Under the pieces are notes generated by a model, which searched no databases, had not been told where the DNA came from, and saw only the letters and a program-made list of their open reading frames with translations. A stretch of 64,000 bases of DNA, taken from positions 21,529,101 to 21,593,100 of the forward strand of contig CM033396.1 in assembly GCA_019426215.1 (NCBI GenBank). The letters are read 5' to 3'. The translations under genes and the position numbers were made by a program. The DNA comes from Buddleja alternifolia. Its lineage: Eukaryota > Streptophyta > Magnoliopsida > Lamiales > Scrophulariaceae. Shown in pieces: positions 46,054 to 58,900 of the stretch (within the stretch, counting starts at the first letter, position 1; every line of letters begins with the position of its first letter).

Positions 46054-47950
46054 TGTTAGGAATTTCATGTTAGATGTTTTGATGATGACAAAATAGGATT
46101 TCATGTTAGACCCCAAAAGAATGTAAGTTTATACTTTCGTAGAATATATCTATAAGCGTTTGAAAGTTTATTAGTTTGTTAGGCTTGTAATTTTTATCTT
46201 TGTAGATTTTAGACTAAGTATTAGATACTGAGTTGCTAATGGAATTCTAGGTGAGTCTATTAGAGATGAAGTCGAAGATTAGCATCTGAAGTCAAGTAAA
46301 GATGAAGATTTGTTTTAAGCGTCTGTCAAACGCTTAAAGACTATTTCAGGATTTATGAATCAGCGTTCAAGATAATGTTCTTAGCGCCTAGCTAACGCTA
46401 AAGGACTGTTCCAAAAGTGTTGAACCAAGCGCTAAAATCACTCAAGCAATTCAAGATCAGATTTACCCGAAATACATTCTCAAGTCATGGAGGACTGAAA
46501 TGCAATCCAACGGGCATTTATTTCCAACGTAAATAAATTCAAAGCGCATGAAATGATTGATAAGTGCATTAAATGTGACAAGACATTATGACTTGTGGAC
46601 AAGCCACCTTTTGACTAAACTGTTAGCTTTTTAGAGTTCAAGTCTGCTTATGTCCAATCGGAACCGGCAAAAATTGAGGAATGTTCGAAAGGGACTATTT
46701 GACGCGCTGCTTGAGAGACACGCGCCTGATTGTGTCCAATGGACAAATCCCAAGAATCTTTGTAAATAGTACCCTTCAGCAAAACCTTAGTGGGTGGGTA
46801 GAGAGAGAAACTTTGCTGAAATTATTTGAGAGAAAAGCTTATAAACTCCATAGCCATATTGGAACTCGAGAAAGTTCACTGATTCAACAAGCAGTATTTT
46901 TGTGTAAGAGAAGCTTGTTGAAGAAGGTCTTTATTGATGCTCCAAAATCCATCAAGCTTCTCAAATACATTCCAAAGACAGTCACCGATATCTCAAACAT
47001 CTTCATAGAAGAACCCTACACTATTATTGAGATATCCTAAGTTGTTTGAACTTCCCAACAGCAAACAAACCTGTTACAAGAAACCCTCAACATCTTTCAT
47101 CTGAGTGAGAAAGTTTGTTAACTTCACAAGCAATATTTTTGAGTAAGAGAAGCTTGTTGAGGAAGGTCTTTATTGGAGCTGAAGTCTGTGTGATCAAGGA
47201 GCTCAAGGCCATCTTGGAGAAGATCTTTATTGGAGCTGAAATCTGTGTGATCAAGGAGCTCGAGATCGTCTTTCCAGAAGCAGAGGATTGAAGTGGCTTG
47301 TAGCAGAAATTTGTGTGACTAAGGTGCTCAAGTCATCCATATCCATCTCTTCCTTTATCCCTATTTTGTAGAAGTCTCTGTGTGACTCTTCGAGAATCAG
47401 TTTAGTGGATTGCCTCCAAGTGCATAGGAGAAGAAGAACGTAGCTGGGATTACATCACCCAGTGAACCTTACAATTTATTGTGTTATTTACTATTTTATT
47501 TGCTTTACTTACAGTTGCACATTATATCTTGAAAAAGCATATAAAACAGTCAAGCATCTAATTTAAGTCAAAGAGAACGCTAAGCTTTCAAATCATTTCT
47601 TAAGCGTCTGACCCTACGCTAAGATCTCTAAGCGTTCAAATACATTTCAAAACCAAAAGCAACTAAGAAAAACTTTGTGACGCTAAAACCTTTCAAAGAG
47701 AAGACTCTAAATCATTCCGCTGTGCTAACCCTGATTAAAGAACTGAACGCTTAAACCTGAGTGGTTATAGTATTCAAATCTTGAGTCTAAGTTAATCTTT
47801 TCAAACAGTCTTCTAGTAAACGCTTAGCCAAGCGTTTACATTTTCAAGCGTCCAAATCAATTTTAATACGAAACTTTTTGAAGTCAAAAAAGACTTCAGG
47901 GTCTATTCAACCCCCCCTCTATACCCTTTCGTATGCACACGTGGGACCCA
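46054..47950 (+). repeat. J copy 1, 3' LTR (1,897 bases, internally expanded)
   Basis: It starts TGTTAGGAATTTCATG and ends GTGGGACCCA. It is about 400 bases longer than the other J LTRs because segments are duplicated. The block agaagcttgttgaagaaggt (near 46,910) recurs near 47,145. The block gagctgaa(g/a)tctgtgtgatca occurs near 47,178 and near 47,233. Open frames here (for example 46,681-47,040) are not conserved in the other LTRs. Confidence 0.8.
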
Positions 47951-48034
47951 ACAGTTACATGTCAATGCCCTATAAATCTATCCTCTTTATAGCATTTGAG
48001 GGCATACACACTAACAATCTCCCACTTGCACTCA

Positions 48035-49201
48035 ATGCCATTTGCTATGGTATTTTATACCCATCCCTTCTAGATGTTTTTCTAGCACTGTCTGTGCCAG
48101 TGGCTTGGTCAATGGGTCAGCGACATTGTCAGCTTAGGCTATTTTCTGAAAAGATTCATATTACCTCTGTGGTATTCATAAGGTGATGATGAAGATTCAT
48201 CACGCCGATCCACAAGTTTCCAGACTTGGTGTGATTGCATCAAATCGATCTCGGTTTGCATAGCTTCACACCATCTTGTAGCGTCCACATCCACCATTGC
48301 TTGATCATAAGTGGAAGGATCATCTCCATGACCCTCCTCTAATACAGAATGAAGATCCAACTTCCTATGTACTAGATATTCATACCTCTTAGGCGGTTGA
48401 GGTGCCCTACTCGATCTTCGTGGTTGCGGTTGTGTTACAGAAGGTTCGGTTCTCACTTCCTGTGTTGATGTATCCATTGGAGTTTCATTTTGTTCTTTGA
48501 GAACAATCTTTCTACCCGCTCTTCCTTGTTGAATGAACTCATCTTCAAGAAAGTGGGCTTGTAAAGCTATGATGATCCTCTGATCATCATGCAGGTAAAA
48601 GAGGTATCCAGTTGAATCCTTAGGATATCTAATGAAACGGCCTTTCAAGGATCTAGCCTCCAATTTGTCCACTTTAGTCTTTTTGACATAAGTCGGGCAT
48701 CCCCAAATCTTGATGTGATTAAGACTTGGTTTCCTATTTCTCCATATCTCATATGGAGTTTTAGGAACGAACTTGGACGGACATCTATTTAAAATATGTA
48801 CAGTAGTAAGAAGCACATGACCCCACAGTGAAATGGGCAAGTCAGTGTAGCTGAGCATGGAGCGAACCATGTCCAACTGGGTTCGATTCCTTCACTTTGC
48901 AACTCCATTTAACGGTGGTGTCGCTGGAGGTGTGAGTTGTAATACTATACCCTTCTCTCTAAGTTATACATCAAACTCGTCAATCATATTCTCCTCCTCC
49001 ACCCGATCGAAGAGTTTTTATATGGTGACCAGTTTGATTTTCTACTAAAGCCTTGAATTCCTTGAACTTTTCAATGGATTCAGACTTATGATTCATCAGG
49101 TACCCTAGACCATATCTTGAATGATCATCAGTGAATGTGATGAAGTAAAGGAAACCTCCTCTAGCCATTTCTCCAAATGGTCCACAAACATCAGTATGCA
49201 C
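48035..49201 (-). pseudogene. copia 2 integrase/reverse transcriptase/RNase H remnant
   Basis: Integrase starts with HTDVCGPFGEMARGG (first catalytic aspartate present, 49,198 downwards). The second site reads RSGGGGEYD, with the aspartate replaced by glycine. The third reads GVAK-stop-RN near 48,890, where glutamate has become lysine. Downstream, SSYTDLPISLWG-like and PNHIKIWGCPTYVK-like integrase C-terminal segments are open to 48,139. Reverse transcriptase and most of RNase H are deleted. With two of three catalytic residues lost, it cannot be an active integrase. Confidence 0.83.
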
Positions 49202-49374
49202 TAAACCTAAGAGTTGTGAGGCTCTTTTAAAAATCGTTGTGAAGGGAGATCTAGCTATCTTGCCTTTGAGATAAGATTCACAAGTAGGATAGGATCCAAT
49301 CCCAATAGACCGATTAGTCCATCTTTCTCCATTTTGTGAATTTTGTGTTTGCCGGTATGGCCTAGTCTAAGATA

Positions 49375-50683
49375 TCAGATCAATCTTTGGTTAATCCCCA
49401 GCCTACTACGTTTCCTTTGTATAGTATTCACAGAACACTCATTCTGGATATTAAGGGAATACAATCCATTGACTAAAGAAACAAAGCCTACTAATTTATT
49501 ACCATAATAAACATTGCAATGTTCATCAATAAAATGGAAAGTATAACCAAGTTTAACTAAAACTGGAATTGAAACAATGGTTTTAAGCCCATTGGGCAAA
49601 ACTAAAACATTATCCAAAAAAAGTAAATGTCCAGAATTTAAAAGTAATGAGGTAGACCCAATTCTAGTAGCGGTGACGCTTTGCACGCTACCTACTCTTA
49701 TCTTCACCTCATCACTGTCCAGCTTCCTTCCTCACACCAGATCCTAATTCATATAAGAAATGTGAGCACTAGCTTCAGAATCAAGAATCCAAGATGTAGA
49801 GAAAACGGTCATAGAACAATAAGTTTCATGAACATAAAGTTCCATACCTTGTTCGCCCAGGCCCATGTTTGGACAGTTCCTTCTCCAGTGGCCTAGCTCA
49901 CCGCAGTGTAGGCATCTATCCATCTTCTGTGGTCCCTTACGCTTGCGATTCACAGGAGCTTTCCCTTTTCCTTTATCGACACCACCCTGAGCTCCAAGCT
50001 CGCCACCCTGTTTCTTGGCTTTCTTTTTCTTATTCTTCGCCCTCTTGGGCCCAGAAGAGATAACCAATGCAATTTCTTTTCCCTTGGGCTTCAATTGAGA
50101 TTGAGCAATGTTTAATTTGTTCATTAGCCCAGCTAAGTTGCATTCAATTTCGTTGCAATTGAAGTTCATGACAAATAGGAAAAAAAATCAGGAAGAGACT
50201 GCAAAATGAGATCAGTTTGAAGTTGTGGGTTCATAGTAAAATCGAGAGCCTCCAATCTTTCGATCCTCGAGCTCATCTTGAGGACATGATCCCCAACTTT
50301 TTCACTCTCTCTCATTTTGGCCCCGAAGAGCTCTTTAGATATCTTATATCTAGCAGTGAGCTGTGCTCACCATAGAGCTCGACCAAGTGTGCCAAGATAG
50401 CCCTTGCAGTGGTCATCTTTTCATGGGACCTCTGAAGCTCGTTTGTCTTCGAGCCAAGAATGTACCCATGCACTCGAATGTTGTCCTTCACCCATTTTTT
50501 GTGAGCTTGGACTTCTTCCTCGTTAGCAGGTGTTCTGGCAAGCAGAGTAGGGATGTCAGTGTCCAACACGTATCCTAATGACCCCATGTTGAGAACTATT
50601 CTCAAGTTCCTTAGCCAATCCACGCAGTTGGGTCCGGTAAGGATGTTATTTTCGAGTAAAACAAAAAGTGGGTTGATAGTCAT
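49375..50683 (-). pseudogene. copia 2 gag-protease remnant
   Basis: Gag starts at 50,683 (MTINPLFVLL) and is open to 50,312, then frameshifted. It continues at 50,169-49,744 with a lysine-rich linker and an intact CCHC zinc knuckle (CLHCGELGHWRRNC). The protease site reads LDSEAS, where glycine of the DSG triad has changed to glutamate. The segment 49,707-49,375 is the protease/pre-integrase part in a further frame. Confidence 0.85.
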
Positions 50684-51000
50684 TTTTGTTTTGAGAGAGA
50701 TAAATCAAATAACTGTAGAAAATAAACCAGACTTAATTAGACCTATGTAACTAAACTATAACCAAGTTTAAAATCAAGGACTTCGACTTATAACTTGGCT
50801 CCCACTACATTTTTTGAGATTCACACTCCCACTATGAAAAACGGAAGTGAACGTTGTTTATAACTTTGTAGTAGGGATTGAGTTCTTTAATTAATGCAAT
50901 GGATGACAACCCTTTAACGATATTTGGTCCATTACTTAACTAAAGTGATGTCTAACATTAATCTATCCAATAGATGGTCCAATCATCTTTTATCTCTGCC

Positions 51001-52079
51001 TAGCCGCCTCGGGAGATGATGATGAAGATTTCCAAAAAGTCCGTTCCTGCGTGATGATCTAGTGAAGGAATATTTGGACCGTTAGAGATTCGCGAGGATT
51101 AATAGAATTCGAAAAAGGTAAGTTTTTAGCGTTCTTCGTATTATGGTAAAATCAACGAAAATCCACAAATTGATCTTGGCTTTTGGGAATCTAGATATGT
51201 TTTAATTCCGCTGAGCATGATACCAGGATTCCCAACACTTTATCTATCTCCGCTCGGTCTCAAGACAAAGTATTATATTAAACATAGGGAAATCAAGCAT
51301 ATGCAAGCACTAAGCATAAAAATCAAACATGTAACAATAATGTAGTTAATCCGGAAACTAAGAATTTATTAAACACAAAATATAACAAAGTATCCACATA
51401 ACCCAATCAAATAGGTACTTAGTTCATAATTGTAATAAAGAGAAATTCAAAATCCATAAAAGACATAGCTAAGAACTATTCAAAAAGGGGGGATTGAAGA
51501 ACTCTCTATCACAAATAGTGAATCCAAACTTTGATGATGATAATTGGCTCTTCAAGCGTCCTTGGGACTTTGGGTGTCTTCCTTAGGTCTTGGAGAGCAA
51601 GAAAAGTCCTTTTGATAGATGAAAAGTCCCCCCCAAAAGAGCAAAAATGACAGATTTAAAACTAGAAAACTGGAAAGTGGACCGCGGTCTAAAAAGCTTT
51701 GGTGCGGTTCAATAGTGGACCATGGTCTTTTTCAGCGAAATATGATTCGCACTTTTTGGACCCCGGTCCTGGACCATGATCTTTTGACGTAACATTCACA
51801 AGTTCTGTATTTTGATCATAAATATCTCTACAAATGTTGGATTGAGGTGATTCAAGTTGCCAAGCGCAGATAAGAGATAGCTCTACAACAATGGAGAATA
51901 AACTTAAGTCCTATTCAGCCTCTAAGGGGACGAAAATCTCTTTTCTCTATAAACATTGTGTGAAATCCTTCATCGGCTATCTTTTTTTGTTTCTATCTTC
52001 AATTCCAAGCTCAATTTGGATATCTTTTCTCTTCTTTCGTGCGTAAATCAAATTTTATTTTAGCAAATAAAATAATTTT
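51001..52079. other. Unassigned non-coding repeat DNA between copia leader and copia LTR
   Basis: The copia 2 leader stops matching its relatives near 50,980, and a recognisable copia LTR end begins near 52,080. Between them is about 1.1 kb without coding signal. A minus-strand TGGTATCATGCTCAG at 51,211-51,225 could be a primer site, which would make 51,226-52,079 a different LTR. I cannot decide. Confidence 0.4.
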
Positions 52080-53397
52080 TGTGAATCGAACCAGCGGATA
52101 AAAAATTTAATCGATTCACATAGCCCGAATTCAATTCAGGTATTTGACAATCTCGAAATGACAAAAAGGATATCAAGAATAGGTGGTAATCTAATTACCT
52201 TTTTTGATGAAAAACAAAAGGCCTAGCTTATTGATGAGAAGCAACAGATCATTCCTTCCTCTAGATAATAACGCGAAAGATGACCTTCAATCTTGAAGCT
52301 CGACTTCCTCTACCTCAGACTGAGTTGGGCGCTTTAGGGTTTATGTGGAAGGAGAAGGATTTGTGTTTTACTCTTTTTCACTCTCTAAGATGAAAAAGTG
52401 ATTGAATTATGTTTTTAGTTAAACACCTAGTGCTTAAATAAAAGACTACTCCTTGACTAAGGAGAAGAGAGGGGGGCGGCCGTGTATGCCCTAGGGATAG
52501 GTGTACTGGGCTTTTTTCTTACTCCAAGCCCAGTGTTAGTATTTAATTAATATTCTCAGTCCAATCCAATTGGTAATTAATTAAATACTATTCTCCTTTT
52601 ATTAATAGTACTTTATTAATTCTAAATTAATAATACCATACTATTAATATTGATTGAATAAAATAATTTAATCACAATAATTAAATATATATTATTATAA
52701 TCAATATTTATCCCTTTTGATAATTTCCACTCCAAGTGAAATTACCAAAATACCTTTCAATAAGTAAAACTCCTTTATTATATCATCTTTACATAGAGCG
52801 ACTCTCTAGGCTCATATTCATTGGCATTGGGAGGATTCCAAGGATATAGTTATCACCAACCCATCCCGTTAAGCTATACCAAAACCCAATCAAGTACGAG
52901 ATGAATATTCCATCACGAACCTTTATGTTATAAATACCATATGAGTATAAATTCTTCACTAATGCAACCCGATCAAGTAAGAGTCATGGAACGTCAAACT
53001 CATAAAACTTGATGATGTACTTAATAATCATACAGATGTGAAATTACCAAACTACCCTTCATATCCAATATACGTCAGTTATTAATTCTTTGGCCAAAGA
53101 CTTTAATTTCACAACACCTATGACGTACAGGTTGCTTCTCGTTTACTTTCGAGATAGTGAATCCTCTATTGGCAGTCCATTTCCCATTGTCGAATGCACC
53201 AATTGAATCGTACTTCAAGGTCGACCCTACCAACTGGTGATTGGGCCTAACTATTCTAATAACTTATTCAAAGGTACGAGCATAATGTAATTAACTCATC
53301 AGGTCTAAAGTTCACTCGTACTATTATAACGGTAATCCTCATCATTGACTATCACTGAGTAAAAACCCATGTGATAGGATTACAACGACTCGAGTTC
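52080..53397 (-). repeat. Minus-strand copia LTR, interrupted at 53,397
   Basis: Homologous to 4,722-5,814 plus the adjoining part of 15,314-15,956, for example ggtcgaccctaccaactggt near 53,220 and gagcgactctctaggctc near 52,797. Its remaining 5' part is absent because another LTR element starts at 53,398. The missing part would lie beyond the window. Confidence 0.78.
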
Positions 53398-54212
53398 TGT
53401 TAGCATTATGTCCTCAAATGCCATAAGGATAGAATGATAGGGCATCTTTTTGTAATGAACTTATTTGATATTTATAATAAAAGGCATTATTTAGTTTTCA
53501 CTTAAATCTTATTTGCATCTATAAGTAGTCTAAAACGTTTTGTCCATGTTTTCAATGCAATCCCTCTACTTCCTATGTGATAGGAAGATTAGCACTAGAG
53601 AGATTGATCTTGATTACCTAAACTCGTTTGAAAGTAATATGAAGTCTTTAATGGACAAATAAAGACTTAGAACACTTGTACAATCTTAGCTCTGACATAG
53701 GAGTGCCGGTCGAGCACCATGTGATGGTGGGAGCTTAAGATTGTAGGCACATCAGTGGAACTGATATGCTCAAACGCGACTCGCATCGGTTCTGTCACAT
53801 GGGTTTTCACTATGTGACTGTCAATGACAGAACTCATTATGCGTAATAGGTATAAGAGAACCTTTGACCTGAAGTATCAGGCTGAAAATGCACTTGTGAC
53901 GTTAATTATATCACTAGAGTAGTTAAACCCAATCCAGCCGTTGGTGGGGTCGACATCGAAATGCGGCTTGATGAGAAAGAGGTGGTCTTAGCTAAAGTCG
54001 AATATGGGATTTATTCTCTCATAAGTGAATGAGAAAGTACCCTATGTGATTATAGATAAACAGAGATCAAAGTCTTTGGCCAAAGCAAAAAGAGACGATT
54101 GTGATGGGCACTAAATCGATCTCAATGATCTCGTATTATTATAATTAATACATATGGTCAAGTCTAGTGAGTTTGTCATAACCATGAATCTCACTTGACT
54201 GGGGCACGTTAG
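53398..54212 (+). repeat. Plus-strand copia LTR, cut by J-family copy A
   Basis: It starts TGTTAGCATTATGTCC and follows the LTR at 5,815 for about 815 bases, up to the block ggggcacgtt, where the J LTR begins. It sits head-to-head with the minus-strand copia LTR on its left, so together they form an inverted repeat. Confidence 0.85.
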
Positions 54213-55696
54213 TGGTCCGAAGTGGCATACGAAAGGGTCTAGAAGGGGGAGGGGGTTGAATAGACCCTGAAGTCTTTTTTGACTTAAAAAATTTGGTATC
54301 ACTTTCAAAGATTTGAATGCTTAGAGAGCTGAGCGCTTAGGTCAACCGCTACAGCAAAGATAACTTAGACTTAGTGATTTTAGCAATTTACCAAAGTAGG
54401 GTAATGCTTAGATCGCTTAACCAGGGTTAACACAGCAGAAATGATTTTAAAGTTTTAGCGTTCGCTTTCGTCAAATAGCCGCTTAACCGTTTTACTTATC
54501 TTTTTCAGGATAAATGATAAAATATAAAGTAAGATAATAATGCAGTAAATAACACAAAAAATTGTAAGGTTCACTGGGTGGTGTAATCCCAGCTACGTCC
54601 TTATTCTCCTTAGACACTTGGAGGAATTCCACTAAGTTAATAATCGAAGGATCACACAGAGGCTTCTACAAAATAGAGGTGGAGATGGTGATCTTGGGCT
54701 CCTTGATCACACAGACTTCAGCACCAATGAAGATCTTCACCAACAAGATTCTATCACTCAGAAATACTTCTTGTAAAGTCAACAACTTCTTCACACAGAC
54801 AGAGGATGTTGAGGGTTTTTGATCATGGGCTTGTTTGATTTTTGGAAGTTCAAACAACTTAGGATATCTCAATAATAGTGTGTGGCTCTTCTTTGAAGAT
54901 GTTTGAGATATCTATGAATGTCTGGAATGTATGTGAAAAGCTTGGAAGAATTTTGGCTATGGAGTTTCTAAGCTTTTTCTTGAGAAAATATTTCAGCAAA
55001 GTTATAACTTTCTTGTGTATGTACGTCTCATTTAGGGTTTGCTGGGTGTAAGATATTTATAGGCATTTTCTTAGGATTTGTCCGTTGGACACATGTAGAT
55101 GTGTGCCTCTCACGTGCAAGTGAGTCATACATTTTCTCTGGCATTCCTGAAGTCCTGCTGCACTGATTTGATGTGGCAGGTTTGAACTCTGAAATTCTGA
55201 TAGTCTAAGCCAATAGGTAGCTTGCTCCGTATACAATCTGTCCTTATCACATTTAATGCTCTTATCAAGCATTTAAAGCATTTGAATTTATTTTCCCTTG
55301 GAAATAAATGCCCGTTAAATGATTGCATTTAAGTCCTTAGTGACTTCGGAATTTATTTCAGGTGAATCTGATCTTCTTGATCGCTTGATTCATAAACTCT
55401 GAAACAGTCCATAGCGATTGGCAGTCGCTTAAGACAAAATCTTCATCTTCACTTGACTTCAGACGCTGGTCTTCAACTTCATCTCTAATAAACTCACCTA
55501 GAATTCTACTAGCGACTTGGTATATAATACTTAGTCTAAAGTCTATAAAGATAAAAATTACAAGCTTAATAACAATTACAACCTCTCAAACGCTTATACA
55601 AATGTTCTATGAAAAATACAACTTACATTCTTTTGGGGTCTAACATAAAATCCTATCTTGTCATCATCAAAACATCTAACATGAAATTTCCTAACA
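54213..55696 (-). repeat. J copy A, 3' LTR (1,484 bases)
   Basis: On the minus strand it starts TGTTAGGAAATTTCATG at 55,696 and ends CGGACCA at 54,213. It aligns with 60,055-61,584 and, more loosely, with 46,054-47,950. The end is set by the last bases shared between copies A and B. Confidence 0.85.
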
Positions 55697-55957
55697 ATTT
55701 CCCCCTTTTTGATGATGTCAAGACCTTAACTTTTATAACTCTTTTATAGATTTAGAGTTCAAAGAAAAGCCCAAAAAAAAAATCATAAGTTAGCATTTGG
55801 AAAGTTAGTTAAGTTAGCTAAAGTTAGATTAGCCTCAACAAGTTGTTTCAACGATAAATCATTCATTCATTCATATAAGAAAATTAAGCATACATGATTT
55901 ATACTGAAGGTAGATAATTTAAAGTGACAACATAAATATATAAAACATTATAAGTAA

Positions 55958-58900
55958 TCATCTTTTCTGTCGCTTCTTGTTTGCCTCTTCTTCTTGGTAG
56001 ATTTCAGTAGCTAGATCTAGGAGAAGTCTATCAACATCTATCATGGTTGTATGCTGAACTTCATTATAATCATACCTTCTTTGTCTAGCGCTTTCATTCA
56101 GCTCCATTAATCTTTCCACCCAATCCCTCGGAGGGATTCCAAGTTCACGAATCAGGTCATGATAAATGTCTTGTCTTCAATTATTGGTGGATTTCCAATT
56201 GATAGGTCTTTTAAGAGGTCCGGCGTATGGATGAAAACCCATACTCTCTAAGAATTCAACGTCTAAGTCCGGAAGCAAGTGCCTGCCTTGATAGTATCTT
56301 GGCTTTCGCTTCTTAGTAAGCATTTTCTTTATGCTCACTATTTCTTCGAACATGGAGCGCCAATGTTTGTTATTTGTTTTAGAGATGGGCTCCTTTAAGG
56401 CTTTGGACTGGGACTTTTCTTTTAGATCTTCCCCCTTCTTGGCATCATCAAGGGAGGTCTTTAACTCAGTAATGTCCCGACGAAGAAGTTTGACTTTATC
56501 CACTAAAAGAGCAACTTGCTCAGCGATACTTTGAGAGACCGAATTTGAAGAAATATGTCACTCATTATCAGCGGATGCATTCTGGACTAGCGTCCTATTA
56601 AAGTCATCAGACATTTCTTTGATCAGAGGAGCGATACTATTCATCATAGAGATTGTAAGTTTGTTGACGTTCCTCATGTCAGCTTGAAGAATTCTCTCTA
56701 CTTGGTTAAGCGTTGAAGTGCTTCGCTCTTCCAAACGAGAACACGAGCCTGTGATATTACAAAGAGAATTTTGAACTGCTTTTCTGAAATGTTTAGCCTC
56801 TGGATCACTTTTGGTGTCCGAGTTTGATGAATAGCTAGAAGGAGATTTTGCTTAAGAAGGCATCGCTGCAGGAGCCTTGCATTTAGCTGTATCACAAAGA
56901 ATAGGTTTTTCCTTAACCACTTCATTCAGCTCAGCTTACACCTCTTCAATTGCTTGCTCAAAAGATTGAGTCGCGGCATCAATTTCTGCAACTTGAGCAA
57001 CAAATGGAACCTCGACCGCTGAAGCGATAGGAGCAAAAACTTGCATATCGGCGTTAGTTTGAGCGACTTCCATAGCAGGAGCTTGTTCCTCTTCTATTTC
57101 ATCGATCTCCATGGGAGGAGAAGGATTCTCAACTGCAATGACCCAGAGTGGGCCAATCGCTTCCATAACATGCCTTGGACTTAGGATGTTGGTCTACAAA
57201 ATATGGAATATAGCGTCTTCGCACTCTTCAGTGCTGAGTACAAATTGCACATTCTCTGGCAGATCAACTCCTGAAATATAGGAATTGTAGAAGTCCAAAA
57301 TAAATGGCATTAGCGCTTGGGCATGTTCTTGGTCTACTGGCCTGATTTGCGAGATCATCTTCGCCACTTGGATATTCTATTCACACATTAAGACAGAGTG
57401 AAGATTATTGCCTCTGAAGAGATTTTGGCTAAAATAATCAACGAAGGAGATGTCCAGCGATTGTGCATTTTCCATAATAGCTCTCCTGTCTCTGTGGAAT
57501 TCTTCAAATTCAGTATGGTCGTTGTCCAACCGCATGTAAGCTTCTCTTTGCCCTGGCAGAAACGGTCGCTTGCTGGTGGAAGTATCTTCATTTAGGTCCG
57601 GAGAGATACACTGTACAAAATCTTGAGTTGGGTGATATATGTAGCGTCCTCCCTGAGCGATTAGGCTTAGATGCTGGCGATTATAGCGTTCTATCGATTG
57701 TCGGAAATAAGGCAAGTCGCTAATATTGCCCACCAGATTCTTTCTCTGCTCGAGTAGGAACACAACAAAACCTCTTCTTCTGTATTCTACTCCGAATTGA
57801 AACAAGAAGAGATACCTCACTAGTTCTTCTAGCGTGTAGAAATGCAAAACGAACTCTTCAGCCCATCTACCGGTATCCATCATCCATTTTCTGCCAAGCT
57901 TATCAGCCTTTTTATTATCTGCTCTGGCAGCGAGATACTTCTCGAATCACTCGACCTCTTCACCATAATCATCAGCCCATACTCTTGCTAGGTACTCGAG
58001 GGCTTTATCTTCTATCCGCGCGTTAATAGGATTAGGACGCTCAGCGACAACTAGTCCTTTACCTTTCCATAACTTGAGGGGCTTTGGGGATAGAGCATTC
58101 TGAGGAGAATGAATGACTCTTGGATCGGCAGAGTATCCAATCCTGTTAAGGATTTCTTCGTCAGGGTTCTTTGACCAATCACCCATGTGGGGATTCTTGA
58201 TGATGATCTTATTTTGGCGCAAAGAATAGAAGGATTTTGCTGAACGACTAGTGAAATTGAAACGCTTTTCATCAAATTCTGTCATGTTGAATGCTGGTCT
58301 CCGGATGTATTCTAACCGGGATTGAAGACGCTCAAGAGTGTAAAGACCAAGATCAGCGAATCTTTCAAAGAATCCAAATTTGTTAGAATTGGAGATTTTC
58401 GGGTTGTGTAGAGTATCTTGAAAATTGATCTCCATGTCAACCAAAGTCCAGGTGTCATTTTCTCTGGCTGCGTAGTAAAATTCAACATTCGTATTATAGC
58501 TACGAGGAAAGAAATCAATGACACGAGGAGGAGGTCCTGTTGGAGTAGGAACAATGGCAATCGTTTCTGTCGGGATAGGGGCCACTTCTATCGACTGCTC
58601 AGCTTTAATAGCATCTTCACGAGCTGGAGATATTTCAGCGTCAGGAAGATCTTGGGCAACTTCTTTAGCGATATCTAGAACAGTTGCCATTTCCACGTCC
58701 ATTTCAACATTGACCTCGGGAGGAGGTGCATCAGCGTTCGGCATACTTTGAGCTGATACATGTAAGCATTTGAGAAAAGCAAGAAAAATTTCCACAAAGT
58801 AGAAATAGAAACAAAATACTACAACGCTTACCCTGAGGAGGTTCATCGACTGTTTCAGTTGCTTGATCTGTTTGAATAGATGGTACTTGAGCCTCAGGCT

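Larger units (their letters stand above)
41786..47950 (+). mobile_element. J-family LTR retroelement copy 1, internally deleted, with nested element K
   Basis: The 5' LTR starts TGTTAGGAAATTTC at 41,786 and its right end is degraded near 43,160. The internal part is 43,160-46,053. It includes a short piece homologous to the J reading frame at 58.7 kb (ATG at 43,632) and is interrupted by element K (43,862-45,797). The polypurine tract AAAAAGGGGGAAAT precedes the 3' LTR at 46,054-47,950. No gag-pol is present. The flanks (GAAAG left, ACAGT right) do not match, so the copy may be rearranged. Confidence 0.72.
47951..51000 (-). mobile_element. Minus-strand Ty1/copia element 2, truncated and internally deleted
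   Basis: On the minus strand it has a leader (50,980-50,690), gag, protease, pre-integrase and integrase, then jumps from the start of reverse transcriptase (near 48,180) to the last 40 or so residues of RNase H (NVADPLTKPLA, 48,140-48,035). A polypurine tract and about 52 bases of 3' LTR (TGTTAGTGTGTATGCCC, 48,018 downwards) follow. The LTR is cut at the border with J copy 1. It is closely related to the complete element at 5,815-15,308. Confidence 0.82.

Noticed and set aside
46681..47040. 119-codon frame
   Set aside because: It lies inside a J LTR and is broken in the homologous LTRs at 54.2-55.7 and 60.1-61.6 kb.
48035..50683. Possibility that the second copia element is autonomous
   Set aside because: Two of three integrase catalytic residues are lost, the protease motif is changed, and reverse transcriptase is deleted.
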